Of a DNA stretch of 64,000 bases, positions 41,703 through 50,550 are shown one piece after another. The notes beneath the pieces were generated by a model. It was not told the origin of the DNA. It was given only the letters and a program-made list of their open reading frames with translations, and did not search any database. Position 1 is the first letter of the stretch. Each line of letters begins with the position of its first letter. The stretch spans positions 62,001 through 126,000 of the forward strand of contig NZ_BAVQ01000083.1 of assembly GCF_000524475.1 (NCBI RefSeq). The letters are read 5' to 3'. A program made the position numbers and the translations under genes. This stretch comes from Tomitella biformata AHU 1821. Its GTDB lineage: Bacteria; Actinomycetota; Actinomycetes; Mycobacteriales; Mycobacteriaceae.

Positions 41703-41901
41703 GTGCGTTCCCCTCGTTGTTGATCGCCTGAACACACAGGCCTGGGTGAAGTGTAATGGAGAAACGAGTGTCACGGAATTCACATATTGCGGTAGCGCGA
41801 GGATGCGGCGCGGACGTCGCGATAGGTCCCCTCTAAACTGGCTCGTGGAATTGTCGTGTCCGAAGTCCGTCACGTTTCACTACCGCAGGGGAGTCACACC
41901 A

Positions 41902-43494
41902 GTGAGTCAGTCAGGCCTACCCGTTGTTCTCATCGCCGACAAGCTTGCCCAGTCCACTGTCGAGGCGTTGGGCAACGACGTCGAGGTCCGCTGGGTGGAC
42001 GGCCCGGACCGCGCGGCGCTGCTCGCGGCGGTCCCCGAGGCCGACGCGATCCTGGTCCGCTCGGCGACCACCGTCGACGCCGAGGTCCTCGCGGTCGCGC
42101 CGCGGCTGAAGATCGTCGGCCGCGCCGGCGTCGGCCTGGACAACGTCGACATCCCCGCCGCCACCGAGCGCGGTGTGATGGTCGTCAACGCCCCGACCTC
42201 CAACATCCACTCGGCTGCCGAGCACGCCGTCGCGCTGCTGATGTCCGCCGCCCGCCAGGTCCCCGCCGCCGACAAGACACTGCGTGAGAGCACCTGGAAG
42301 CGCTCCAAGTTCAACGGCACCGAGATCCTCGGCAAGACCGTCGGCGTCGTCGGCCTCGGCCGCATCGGCCAGCTGTTCGCGCAGCGTATGGCCGCGTTCG
42401 AGACCAAGATCATCGCGTACGACCCCTACCTGCCGGCCGCCCGCGCCGCGCAGCTGGGCATCGAGCTGGTGGACATTGACGAGCTGGTCGAGCGCGCCGA
42501 CTTCATCTCCGTGCACCTGCCCAAGACCAAGGAGACCGCCGGCCTGATCAACGCCGAGCGTCTCGCCAAGGCCAAGCCCGGCGTCATCATCGTCAACGCG
42601 GCCCGCGGCGGCCTCATCGACGAGGACGCGTTGTACAACGCACTCGTCGCCGGCCAGGTCCACGCGGCCGGCCTCGACGTGTTCAGCACCGAGCCCTGCA
42701 CCGACTCGCGCCTGTTCGAGCTGGACAACGTCGTCGTCACCCCGCACCTGGGCGCGTCGACGTCCGAGGCACAGGACCGCGCCGGCACCGATGTCGCGAA
42801 GTCCGTGCTGCTGGCCCTCGCGGGCGAGTTCGTGCCCGACGCGGTCAACGTCTCCGGCGGCCCCGTCGGCGAAGAGGTCTCCCCGTGGCTCGAGCTGGTC
42901 CGCAAGCTCGGCCTGCTCGCCGGTGTGCTGTCCGAGGGCGTGCCCACCACCGTGCAGGTCGAGGCCCGCGGCGAGCTGTCCGCGGCCAACGTCGACATCC
43001 TTGGCCTGGCGGCCCTGCGCGGCATGTTCTCCACCATCACCGATGACCCGGTCACGTTCGTCAACGCTCCGCAGATGGCGCAGCAGCGCGGCGTCACCGT
43101 GGCCGTCACCAGCCACACGGAGAGCACGACGCATCGCAGCTCCGTCGAGGTCAAGGCGGTCACGGCGGAGGGCGAGGCCGTCACCGTCGTGGGTGCGCTG
43201 ACCGGCCTGGACCAGGTCGACAAGATCGTCCGGATCAACGGCCGCAGCTTCGACCTGCGCGCAGAGGGCCACAACCTGCTCGTGCACTACGCGGACCGCC
43301 CCGGTGTGCTCGGCACCCTGGGCACCGTCCTCGGCGGCGCGCAGATCGACATCCAGGCCGCCGCGCTGAGCCAGGACGCCGAGGGCGAGGGCGCCACAGT
43401 CATCCTGCGCGTGAGCAAGGTCGTCGGCGACGCCGAGGTCGCAGCGATCACCTCGCAGCTCGACGCGCGCGTCCTGCAGGTTGACCTGTCCTGA
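41902..43494 (+). CDS. serA: D-3-phosphoglycerate dehydrogenase
   Basis: The 530-residue long-form enzyme has a substrate domain (VLIADKLAQSTVEALG) and the NAD Rossmann motif GVVGLGRIGQLF near 150. The catalytic region includes NAARGGLIDEDAL and His in TPHLGAST. An intervening domain and a C-terminal ACT domain (LLVHYADRPGVLGTLGTVLG) for serine feedback follow. It starts serine synthesis. The GTG at 41902 follows GGGGAG; the upstream open frame runs through the divergent protease gene. The equivalent is serA1 (Rv2996c). Confidence 0.97.
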   Translation: MSQSGLPVVLIADKLAQSTVEALGNDVEVRWVDGPDRAALLAAVPEADAILVRSATTVDAEVLAVAPRLKIVGRAGVGLDNVDIPAATERGVMVVNAPTSNIHSAAEHAVALLMSAARQVPAADKTLRESTWKRSKFNGTEILGKTVGVVGLGRIGQLFAQRMAAFETKIIAYDPYLPAARAAQLGIELVDIDELVERADFISVHLPKTKETAGLINAERLAKAKPGVIIVNAARGGLIDEDALYNALVAGQVHAAGLDVFSTEPCTDSRLFELDNVVVTPHLGASTSEAQDRAGTDVAKSVLLALAGEFVPDAVNVSGGPVGEEVSPWLELVRKLGLLAGVLSEGVPTTVQVEARGELSAANVDILGLAALRGMFSTITDDPVTFVNAPQMAQQRGVTVAVTSHTESTTHRSSVEVKAVTAEGEAVTVVGALTGLDQVDKIVRINGRSFDLRAEGHNLLVHYADRPGVLGTLGTVLGGAQIDIQAAALSQDAEGEGATVILRVSKVVGDAEVAAITSQLDARVLQVDLS

Positions 43495-43507
43495 TCCCAG
43501 CTTGACC

Positions 43508-43549
43508 GGTGGCCGCGATCGTCGACGACGGTCGCGGCCACCATCTTGT
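43508..43549 (+). terminator. stem-loop between serA and leuB
   Basis: GGTGGCCGCGA (43508-43518) pairs with TCGCGGCCACC (43532-43542) around a 13-base loop, followed by ATCTTGT. It probably separates the serA transcript from leuB. Confidence 0.7.
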
Positions 43550-43574
43550 CCCCTTGTTACGGAAGTGAGTAGTT

Positions 43575-44588
43575 ATGAAGCTTGCAGTCATCCCCGGCGA
43601 CGGCATCGGCGTCGAGGTCACGGCCGAGGCGGTCAAGGTGCTGAAGGTGCTCGTCCCCGAGCTTGAGACCACCGGCTACGACCTGGGCGCGAAGCGCTAC
43701 CTGGAGACTGGCGACCTGCTGCCCGACGCCGAACTCGCTGAGATCCGCGCGCACGACGCGATCCTGCTCGGCGCCATCGGCGACCCCCGCCTCGTGGCCC
43801 CCGGCGTCCTCGAGCGCGGACTGCTGCTGAACATGCGCTTCCTGCTCGACCACCACGTGAACCTGCGCCCCGCGCGCACCTACCCGGGCGCGACGTCTCC
43901 CTTGGCCGGCAACCCCGAGATGGAGTTCGTCGTCGTCCGCGAGGGCACCGAGGGCCCGTACACCGGCAACGGCGGCTCGATCCGCATCGGCACGCCCCAT
44001 GAGGTCGCCACCGAGGTCTCCGTCAACACGTGGTTCGGCGCCGAGCGCGTCGTCCGCTACGCCTTCGAGCTGGCCCAGTCCCGCCGCAAGCACCTGACGC
44101 TGATCCACAAGACCAACGTGCTCTCCAACGCCGGCCGTATCTGGACCCGCGCGATGGAGACCGTCGGCGCGGAGTACCCCGAGGTCACCACCGACTACAG
44201 CCACATCGACGCGGCCATGATCTACATGACCACCGATCCCGGCCGCTACGACGTGATCGTCACCGACAACCTCTTCGGCGACATCATCACCGACCTCGCC
44301 GGCGCGGTCACCGGCGGCATCGGCCTGGCGGCGTCCGGCAACATCGACGCCTCCGGCACGAACCCGTCGATGTTCGAGCCCGTGCACGGCTCGGCCCCGG
44401 ACATCGCCGGCCAGGGCATCGCGGACCCCACCGCCGCGATCCTCTCCGCCGCGCTGCTGCTGCGCCACCTGGGCCGCGAGGCCGACGCCGTGCGCATCGA
44501 GGCGGCCGTCGAGGCGGACCTGTCCGCGCGCGGGGACGCCAAGATCGTCACCACCGAGGTCGGCGACCGGATCGCCGCGGCGCTCTAG
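43575..44588 (+). CDS. leuB: 3-isopropylmalate dehydrogenase
   Basis: The 337-residue enzyme of the isocitrate/isopropylmalate dehydrogenase family opens [13 protein letters not shown]. It has RPARTYPG, the NKTN-equivalent [12 protein letters not shown] and the metal-binding [13 protein letters not shown], then [20 protein letters not shown]. It oxidatively decarboxylates 3-isopropylmalate with NAD in leucine synthesis. The short actinobacterial form is typical. Its neighbours serA and leuB match Rv2996c-Rv2995c. Confidence 0.96.
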   Translation: MKLAVIPGDGIGVEVTAEAVKVLKVLVPELETTGYDLGAKRYLETGDLLPDAELAEIRAHDAILLGAIGDPRLVAPGVLERGLLLNMRFLLDHHVNLRPARTYPGATSPLAGNPEMEFVVVREGTEGPYTGNGGSIRIGTPHEVATEVSVNTWFGAERVVRYAFELAQSRRKHLTLIHKTNVLSNAGRIWTRAMETVGAEYPEVTTDYSHIDAAMIYMTTDPGRYDVIVTDNLFGDIITDLAGAVTGGIGLAASGNIDASGTNPSMFEPVHGSAPDIAGQGIADPTAAILSAALLLRHLGREADAVRIEAAVEADLSARGDAKIVTTEVGDRIAAAL

Positions 44589-44603
44589 CCTCTCTCTTTT
44601 CCC

Positions 44604-44673
44604 GGCCTCGCCCCCGTATCTTGACCTGGCCCCCGTTGCATCGTCAGCGAGCTCAAGATACGGGGGCGAGGCC
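44604..44673. repeat. long intergenic palindrome D (core CGTTGCATCG)
   Basis: Arms 44604-44624 and 44653-44673 (GGCCTCGCCCCCGTATC... and its complement) are perfect over 21 bases and extend to 27 with two mismatches. The 16-base centre is CCCCGTTGCATCGTCA, one base different from that of palindrome B. It lies at the 3' end of the second nuclease-like gene, convergent with leuB. Confidence 0.9.
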
Positions 44674-44690
44674 GTCCTGCGCAGCGGCGA

Positions 44691-45647
44691 TCAGAGATCT
44701 GCCAGAGCCGGGTTCAAGAGAATTGCCCTGCGCCTACGTTCGAACGCCGCGCAGATTCGTCGGTGCAGAATGTGCGGCTGGCGAAGGTCGTCCCACACCC
44801 ATCGGACGACGACCAATCCCGTGTCCCGGATCCGATCCTCTCGAACTTTCTCCTGATAGACGGCATCGCCCGCAGCCTGCCCGGTCTTGAGGTACTTGCC
44901 GTACTTCACCTTGCCGTCAAACTCGCCCACGACGGCGTGGCCCGGGAAGTAGAAGTCAGCTCTGCCGAGCCACTCGCGATCGGCGTTCCACACATCCTTC
45001 TGCAGCTCGGGGGCAGGTAGCCGCAGTTCCCGGATCTTGAGCCGGCTGAGCGACTCGCCAACGCTCTCGCTGCGCCCGTCCATCAGCGCGAGGGCATGGC
45101 GAGCGTTCGGTGCGCCGTGTCGGCCCTTGGCTGCGGCCACCTCGGCCACGAGCGCGGCAGTCGGCAGACCGCGCCGCAGCGCGCAGTCCCCGGTGACGAC
45201 GGCAGATTTGAGGCTGACTGTCCGGGCGAGGTCGGCAATGGTCCGGGCCGCCGAGGTCACCAGGATGCCGCCCACGGACACGATCTCGCCCGGGGCCAGT
45301 TGCTCCCGATGGCGGTGTACCCCGTGTCGGCGCTTGCCGTTCGCCGGGCCGGCCTGGGACAGATGCACCGCGTCCAAGTGGACGTCCCAGAGGTCGTAGC
45401 CATGCATCGCGGCAGCGGAGACGTGGCTAATCACCGCGTCTTCCCCGTGCCGATGCGCGACAGCGGATATCCGGGCCCTATGTCTGCCGAGGGCGTTGAG
45501 CGAGCCATAGTCGGTCTGTAGCAGGTAGCTTCCGCGGGTCAGATGCACGAGCTCGCCGGTTCGCCGACGGCTGCGCAGCTGTGAGTCGGTCGCGCCATCT
45601 AGTACCGCGTCCGATCGGTACAGCAGCGCTGGTTTCTCGTTGTCCAT
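44691..45647 (-). CDS. AbiEi-like winged-helix protein with C-terminal PD-(D/E)XK (DUF559-type) domain, copy 2
   Basis: The 318-residue protein has an N-terminal AbiEi-like region (ATDSQLRSRRRTGELVHLTRGSYLL, AVISHVSAAAMHGYDLWD), a middle ARTIADLARTVSLKSAVVTGD and a C-terminal nuclease-like fold. Candidate catalytic residues are Glu of SVGES, Asp of GRADF and D-x-K of EFDGK. The last 110 residues closely match copy 1 at 10.7 kb. No toxin gene is beside it. It is bracketed by palindromes D (3') and E (5'). The ATG at 45647 has AGGGGG nine bases upstream. Function is unknown; site-specific DNA binding or cleavage is inferred. Confidence 0.78.
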   Translation of the reverse strand: MDNEKPALLYRSDAVLDGATDSQLRSRRRTGELVHLTRGSYLLQTDYGSLNALGRHRARISAVAHRHGEDAVISHVSAAAMHGYDLWDVHLDAVHLSQAGPANGKRRHGVHRHREQLAPGEIVSVGGILVTSAARTIADLARTVSLKSAVVTGDCALRRGLPTAALVAEVAAAKGRHGAPNARHALALMDGRSESVGESLSRLKIRELRLPAPELQKDVWNADREWLGRADFYFPGHAVVGEFDGKVKYGKYLKTGQAAGDAVYQEKVREDRIRDTGLVVVRWVWDDLRQPHILHRRICAAFERRRRAILLNPALADL

Positions 45648-45713
45648 GGTTCTGCACCCCCTGCTATCCAGCATGCACGGGAGCGACGGCTTCAGAGGCT
45701 GCGAATGGGGCAG

Positions 45714-45741
45714 CTGTGGATAGCGGACCGGTTGTGGATAA
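45714..45741 (-). promoter_or_regulatory. two TGTGGATA motifs (DnaA-box-like) upstream of nuclease-like gene 2
   Basis: CTGTGGATAG (45714-45723) and TTGTGGATAA (45732-45741) are 18 bases apart. The second is a perfect complement of the DnaA box TTATCCACA. A CTGTGGACAG lies in the same relative place before copy 1. They may be a shared control element of these genes. An origin of replication is not supported. Confidence 0.4.
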
Positions 45742-45758
45742 GCCCCGCTCACATGCCG

Positions 45759-45824
45759 CCTCGCCCCCGTAACTTGACCTGGCTGACGCTGCAACAGGGT
45801 CCAGGTCAAGTTACGGGGGCGAGG
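45759..45824. repeat. long intergenic palindrome E (24-bp arms, inverted copy)
   Basis: Arms 45759-45782 (starting CCTCGCCCCCGTAACTTGAC) and 45801-45824 are perfect over 24 bases. The 18-base centre read on the minus strand is ACCCTGTTGCAGCGTCAG, so its core TGTTGCAGCG matches palindromes B and D but in the opposite orientation. It stands upstream of the second nuclease-like gene. Confidence 0.9.
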
Positions 45825-45883
45825 TGCAGCGAACTCGGAACCCGAGGTGCAGCGAACTCGAATAGGCGCAGCGAACTCGGAAC
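45821..45883. repeat. three tandem imperfect 21-23 bp repeats
   Basis: The unit G(A/G)GGTGCAGCGAACTCGGAAC occurs three times (from 45821, 45844 and about 45865), each containing GCAGCGAACTCG. The first copy overlaps the end of palindrome E and the last abuts the deacetylase stop codon. Confidence 0.75.
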
Positions 45884-46666
45884 CTACAGCGGCAGCGACC
45901 GCTCCACCAGGCCCGGATCGGCCCGCCAGCGGCGGAACCACTCCGTGCCGAAGGCCGCGGTCAGCTGGTCCACCTCCATGCCGAGCATGGGGCCGAAGTC
46001 GCCGATCTGCGTCTCGTGGATCAGCATCGCCGCGCGCTTGGCGGCCATCGCGGCGGCGACGTCGACCGTGGTGGTGAAGGCGCTGGCGGGCAGGCCGATG
46101 TTGTCGAGGTCCGGCAGGTCGAACTCGGCGAACTCGGTGCTCTGCTGCGCGACCATCGACATCAGCGCCCGCATATGGTCGCGGTTGATCGAGGACTCGT
46201 ATACGGATTCCAGGCCCAATTGCTGGGCGGCCCGCACGCCGACCTCGTGGACCTGGATGTGGTCGGGGTGGCCGTAGCCGCCGTTGGGGTCGTAGACGGT
46301 GACCACGTCGGGCTGCTCCTCGGCGAGGACCTTCGCGAACCTGCCCGTGGCCTCGTCGAGATCGGCGAGGCGGAACGGGTTGGTCGAGGCGGGGGTGGGC
46401 TCGCCGGCCATGCCGGAGTCCCCGTAGCCGAGGTGCACGACGCGGTCCGCGCCCAACACTGCGGCGGAGCGCTCGACCTCGTCGCGGCGCCGGACGGCCA
46501 AGTTCTCGCCGGGGCGAAGAAGGCCGTCGGGCACCTGGCCCGCGGCGCCATCGGTGGCGACGACGAGAACGACGCGGTGGCCGGCGTCGGCGGCCAGGCG
46601 CATCACGCCGCCCGTGCCGAAGACCTCGTCGTCAGGATGGGCATGGAAACAAAGAAGGACACTCAC
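45884..46666 (-). CDS. PIG-L/LmbE-family deacetylase
   Basis: The 260-residue protein has the zinc and catalytic motif AHPDDE (9-14) and the second zinc motif GGYGHPDHIQVH (His133, His136, His140). This is the family of MshB and Mca, which remove N-acetyl groups from sugar conjugates or cleave mycothiol adducts. The paralogue cannot be named; MshB and Mca are longer and differ in their C-termini. It overlaps the upstream MFS gene (GTGA), so substrate import or adduct export may be linked to its deacetylation. Confidence 0.82.
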   Translation of the reverse strand: MSVLLCFHAHPDDEVFGTGGVMRLAADAGHRVVLVVATDGAAGQVPDGLLRPGENLAVRRRDEVERSAAVLGADRVVHLGYGDSGMAGEPTPASTNPFRLADLDEATGRFAKVLAEEQPDVVTVYDPNGGYGHPDHIQVHEVGVRAAQQLGLESVYESSINRDHMRALMSMVAQQSTEFAEFDLPDLDNIGLPASAFTTTVDVAAAMAAKRAAMLIHETQIGDFGPMLGMEVDQLTAAFGTEWFRRWRADPGLVERSLPL

Positions 46667-47874
46667 CTGGACAGCTTAGAGAATTCCTTGGGCACGAGGG
46701 GGATGGCGGCGACGGGGCACAGGGCGGAGATCAGGAACGTCGCGGGATATCCGACGATTCCGATCAGCGCGCCGAACAGTGGCGGCACGATCGAGGCGGC
46801 GAGGAACTGCCCGGTGTTCTGGGCGCCGAGCGCGCGGCCGGACCAGTATGAGCCGCTGATCTCCGCCACTGCGGTGAACGCTAAACCGTTGTCCGCCACG
46901 GTGATCACGGAGGCGGCGACAAGCAGTGCGACGGCGACGGGGGAGCCGAGCCAGTCGGTCACCGCCAGGGCCGCCATGACGAGAGCGGCGGCCAGCGCGA
47001 TGCCGCGGATCGGGCGCATCCGGCTGCCGATGCGGTCCGACCACCACCCGGCGACCATGCGGCCGACGGCGCCGAGGACCTGCGCCAGCACGATGATCAG
47101 GCCGGCGGCGGTGGCGGACCAGCCGCGGTCGGTCATCAGCCAGACCAGCGCGAACGTCCACACGGTGAACTGGGGGACGACAAGCAGCGCGGAGACCGCG
47201 TGGATGCGCCACAGATGGCTCGACTGCCGATAGGGGTTCTCAAGCAGCCCGGCGTCGGCGGCGGCCGTGCGGCTCGGCCGTGGCGGGTCGATGATCACGA
47301 CCAGGCAGATGACGGCCGCGGCGAGGTTGAGCACCGCGGGCAGCCACAGCGCCTGGGTGGGGTTGGCAGTCTGGGAGAGGGTCGGCAGCAGCATCGCGGC
47401 GAGCGCCACGCCGATCGGCTGCGCGGTCTGCCGGATGCCCATTGCGAGCCCGCGCTGATGGGCCGGGAAGTAGCCGACGACGACGCGTCCCGTCGCGGAA
47501 TTGGTGCTGGCCGCGGCCATCCCGCCGAGCAGGAGGAGCACGCCGACGGCGGGGATGGACGAGACCGTCGCGGCGAGTCCGGCGGCGACTGCTGTCAGGC
47601 TCAGGCCCGCGACGAGGACTTTCCGCTCGCCGATGCGGTCGATGAGGACCCCCCACGCGACCAGGGTGAGCATCATGCCGACGGTGGGCATCGCGGCCAG
47701 CAGCCCGGTCTCGGCGAGGGTGAGCCCGCGCTCAGTGTGCAGGGCCGGGATGAGGAAGGCGACGGCGTTGACGAAGAAGGTGCTCACGGTGGCCGCGGCC
47801 ATGCTCACTGTGAGGATCAGCCAGGGGTTCCGCAGCGGGGCGTTCGTGGCCCCGACGGGGCTATCAGCCGACAT
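46663..47874 (-). CDS. major facilitator superfamily transporter (Rv2994-like)
   Basis: The 403-residue protein has 12 predicted membrane helices. MFS motif A-like loops are GVLIDRIGERKVLVAGL (helices 2-3) and WWSDRIGSRMRPIRG (helices 8-9). The position next to the FAH-family gene and gltX matches Rv2994. AGGAGAAA precedes the ATG. The substrate is unknown. The coupled deacetylase gene suggests a sugar or thiol conjugate, but this is weak. Confidence 0.87.
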   Translation of the reverse strand: MSADSPVGATNAPLRNPWLILTVSMAAATVSTFFVNAVAFLIPALHTERGLTLAETGLLAAMPTVGMMLTLVAWGVLIDRIGERKVLVAGLSLTAVAAGLAATVSSIPAVGVLLLLGGMAAASTNSATGRVVVGYFPAHQRGLAMGIRQTAQPIGVALAAMLLPTLSQTANPTQALWLPAVLNLAAAVICLVVIIDPPRPSRTAAADAGLLENPYRQSSHLWRIHAVSALLVVPQFTVWTFALVWLMTDRGWSATAAGLIIVLAQVLGAVGRMVAGWWSDRIGSRMRPIRGIALAAALVMAALAVTDWLGSPVAVALLVAASVITVADNGLAFTAVAEISGSYWSGRALGAQNTGQFLAASIVPPLFGALIGIVGYPATFLISALCPVAAIPLVPKEFSKLSR

Positions 47875-47928
47875 GACTTTCTCCTATGCGGGACGGGAGT
47901 CGGAATATTCCCAGATAATGAGATCAAT

Positions 47929-47947
47929 ATTTCGTTATATGAGAAAT
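47929..47947. promoter_or_regulatory. AT-rich inverted repeat between MFS and FAH genes
   Basis: ATTTC (47929-47933) and GAAAT (47943-47947) flank a 9-base AT-rich spacer inside a notably A+T-rich stretch (47904-47950). This is a probable promoter and operator region for the divergent MFS operon. The binding factor is unknown. Confidence 0.35.
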
Positions 47948-48030
47948 GGTAGACCCCGAGGCGAGGCGTCGGGCACGGGGTCCGTCCGGGGCCAGTCCGG
48001 GGCTGTCGGGTCGGTCGCTAGGCTGTCCCC

Positions 48031-48831
48031 ATGCGTCTAGGTCGAATTGCCAGTACCAGCGGTGTCGCTTTCGTCAAGATCGATGACGGCGAGGTGACAT
48101 TGCCCTCGGGGCAGCCGAATCCGGAGATTCGCGCCCACGAGATCAAGGACCACCCGTTCGGGGAGCCCACGTTCACTGGCCGCAGCTGGCCGCTCGCCGA
48201 CGTGCGCCTCCTCGCTCCGATCCTCGCCTCGAAGGTGATCTGCATCGGCAAGAACTACGCCGACCACGCAGCGGAGATGGGCTCGGAGGCGCCCGCTGAT
48301 CCCGTGATCTTCATGAAGCCCTCGACCACGATCATCGGGCCGGAGGCGGCCATCGTCTTGCCGCCCACTGCCACCGAGGTGCACTACGAGGGCGAGCTGG
48401 CCGTGGTGATCGGCCGGCCCGCAAAGTCGGTGTCCGAGGACAAGGCCCTCGACGTGGTGCTCGGCTACACCTGCGCCAACGACGTCACCGCGCGCGACCA
48501 CCAGAGCCACGACGTGCAGTGGACCCGGGGCAAGAGCCACGACACGTTCTGCCCCCTCGGCCCGTGGATCGAGACGGACCTCGACGCGTCGGACGTAGGG
48601 ATCCGGACGGCGCTTGAGGGCGCGGTCAAGCAGGACAGCCGCACCGCGCTGCTGCTCCACGACATCCCCAAGATCATCGCGTGGGTCTCCGAGGTTATGA
48701 CGCTGCTGCCGGGCGACGTGATCTTGACCGGCACCCCCGCCGGCGTGGGCCCGATCCACGCGGGCGAGATGGTGGAGGTCACCATCGAAGGCATTGGGAC
48801 GCTGCGCAACCCGGTTGCCAACAGGGCGTGA
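48031..48831 (+). CDS. fumarylacetoacetate hydrolase-family protein (Rv2993c-like)
   Basis: The 266-residue protein has the FAH-fold catalytic core: CIGKNYADHAAEMG, PVIFMKPSTTIIGP, metal ligands in HYEGELAVVIG, the NDVTARDHQ block, and GDVILTGTPAGVGP. Relatives include 2-hydroxyhepta-2,4-diene-1,7-dioate isomerase and acylpyruvate hydrolases. The exact substrate is not predictable. TAGGCT at 48019-48024 ends six bases before the ATG and no Shine-Dalgarno sequence exists, indicating a leaderless mRNA. Confidence 0.9.
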   Translation: MRLGRIASTSGVAFVKIDDGEVTLPSGQPNPEIRAHEIKDHPFGEPTFTGRSWPLADVRLLAPILASKVICIGKNYADHAAEMGSEAPADPVIFMKPSTTIIGPEAAIVLPPTATEVHYEGELAVVIGRPAKSVSEDKALDVVLGYTCANDVTARDHQSHDVQWTRGKSHDTFCPLGPWIETDLDASDVGIRTALEGAVKQDSRTALLLHDIPKIIAWVSEVMTLLPGDVILTGTPAGVGPIHAGEMVEVTIEGIGTLRNPVANRA

Positions 48832-48909
48832 ACGTACCCTAAATCGGGGGTGGCGGGTTCCGGGACGATAGAGCAAGCTGGAGCGAAACCCTCGACGAAG
48901 GAGCCCTCC

Positions 48910-50523
48910 ATGGCTGGCCTCGACACGCCTTTGACCCCGCTGCGATTCCTCGAGCGCGCGGTGGAGGGGCACCCCGGCGCGACGGCCATCGTCGACGGGC
49001 CGCGCCGGTTCACCTACGCGGAGATGGCGGATCGGGTGCGATGCCTCGCCACCGCGCTGCGCGCCCGGGGGCTGGCAGCCGGCGAGTCGGTGGCCGTACT
49101 CGCGCCCAACAGCGCGGAGGCGCTCATCGCGCACTATGCGGTGCCGATGGCCGGCGGGGTGTTGGTGATGCTCAACACCCGCCTGGCGCCGCCTGAGGTC
49201 CAGTACATCTTGGAGCACTCGGAGGCCCGATACCTCTTTGGCGACGCGGAGCTGCTGCGCCCCGTGCTCGGCGTCGCCGTGCCCGCGGCTGTCCGGGCGG
49301 TCATCGCGCATCCCGCCGAGGATGGCGCGGATAGCGCGCTCGCCGGAGCTGAGGACTACTCTTCGTGGCTGGCCTCCGAGCCGGACGAGGCCTTGTCGTG
49401 GGAGGTCGAGGATGAGACGTCCACGATCGCGATCAACTACACCTCCGGCACCACAGGGCAGCCCAAGGGCGTGATGTACACCCACCGCGGCGCCTACCTG
49501 AATTCGATGGGCGAGGTTGTCACGCAAGGCTTCACACCGCTGGTGCGGTACCTGTGGACGCTGCCGATGTTCCACTGCAACGGCTGGTGCACCACCTGGG
49601 CGCTGACCGCTGTCGCCGGCACGCATGTGTGCCTGCGCGCGGTGCGCGGCGAGGACGTGTGGCGGCTGATCGACGAGGAGCAGATCACCCGCGCGGCCGG
49701 CGCGCCCACGGTGCTTTCCATCATGGCCAGCGCACCTGAGGCGCACGATATGGCCGGCGGCCTGTCGATGGTCACGGCCGGGGCGCCGCCGTCGCCGACG
49801 ATCATCGCGAAGTTCGAGGACCTCGGCATCAACGTCGTGCACGTCTACGGCCTCACCGAGTCATACGGCCCCTACTCGTCCTGCGAGCCGCAGCCGGCGT
49901 GGGCGGGGCTGACCCGCGACGAGCGCGCGGCGATGGTCTCGCGTCAGGGCATCGGCATGATCTCTTCAGACCGGATGCGCGTGGTGGAGCAGCGCCAAGA
50001 TGACGTCTTGTCCGACGTTCCCCGCGATGGCGTCACGATGGGCGAGATCGTGCTGCGCGGCAACTCTGTGATGAAGGGTTACTTCAAGGCGGAGGAGGCC
50101 ACCGTAGAGGCATTCCGGGGCGGCTGGTTCCACTCCGGCGACCTGGCCGTCATGCACCCAGACGGCTACGTGCAGATCCTGGACCGGGCCAAAGACGTGG
50201 TGGTCTCGGGCGGCGAGAACATCTCCACCATCGAGGTCGAGCAGGCGCTGCTGACCCACCCGGCCGTGCAGGACGTCGCGGTCGTCGGTGTGCCGGACCC
50301 GCGCTGGGGCGAGCGGCCGAAGGCGTTCGTCGTGCTCGCACCCGGTGCGCAGGTCGACGAGGCCGCGCTGATCGAGCACGTCAAGACTCGCATCGCCAAG
50401 TACAAGGCGCCGGGAGTGGTCGAGTTCCTCGTGCAACTGCCCACCACCTCCACGGGCAAGATCCGCAAGAACGAGCTCCGCGACAAGGAGTGGGAGGGGC
50501 GCACTAGCCGGGTGCAGGGTTGA
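48910..50523 (+). CDS. acyl-CoA synthetase (AMP-forming, FadD-type)
   Basis: The 537-residue adenylating enzyme has the P-loop YTSGTTGQPKGV (about 177-188), the motif VYGLTESYGP, GGWFHSGDLA and RAKDVVVSGGENIS. The catalytic Lys near 515 is in TSTGKIRKNEL. It activates a carboxylic or fatty acid as acyl-AMP and then acyl-CoA. The motif set resembles medium-chain or short-chain FadD enzymes. The ATG at 48910 follows AAGGAG; the frame from 48850 would add 20 residues. The specific acid is unknown. Confidence 0.9.
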   Translation: MAGLDTPLTPLRFLERAVEGHPGATAIVDGPRRFTYAEMADRVRCLATALRARGLAAGESVAVLAPNSAEALIAHYAVPMAGGVLVMLNTRLAPPEVQYILEHSEARYLFGDAELLRPVLGVAVPAAVRAVIAHPAEDGADSALAGAEDYSSWLASEPDEALSWEVEDETSTIAINYTSGTTGQPKGVMYTHRGAYLNSMGEVVTQGFTPLVRYLWTLPMFHCNGWCTTWALTAVAGTHVCLRAVRGEDVWRLIDEEQITRAAGAPTVLSIMASAPEAHDMAGGLSMVTAGAPPSPTIIAKFEDLGINVVHVYGLTESYGPYSSCEPQPAWAGLTRDERAAMVSRQGIGMISSDRMRVVEQRQDDVLSDVPRDGVTMGEIVLRGNSVMKGYFKAEEATVEAFRGGWFHSGDLAVMHPDGYVQILDRAKDVVVSGGENISTIEVEQALLTHPAVQDVAVVGVPDPRWGERPKAFVVLAPGAQVDEAALIEHVKTRIAKYKAPGVVEFLVQLPTTSTGKIRKNELRDKEWEGRTSRVQG

Positions 50524-50550
50524 GCCCGTCCGGGCACTAACCTTGTGGGC

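Noticed and set aside
45714-45741. Origin of replication from DnaA-like boxes
   Set aside because: Only two boxes, no dnaA, dnaN or gyrase genes nearby, and no clear AT-rich unwinding region.
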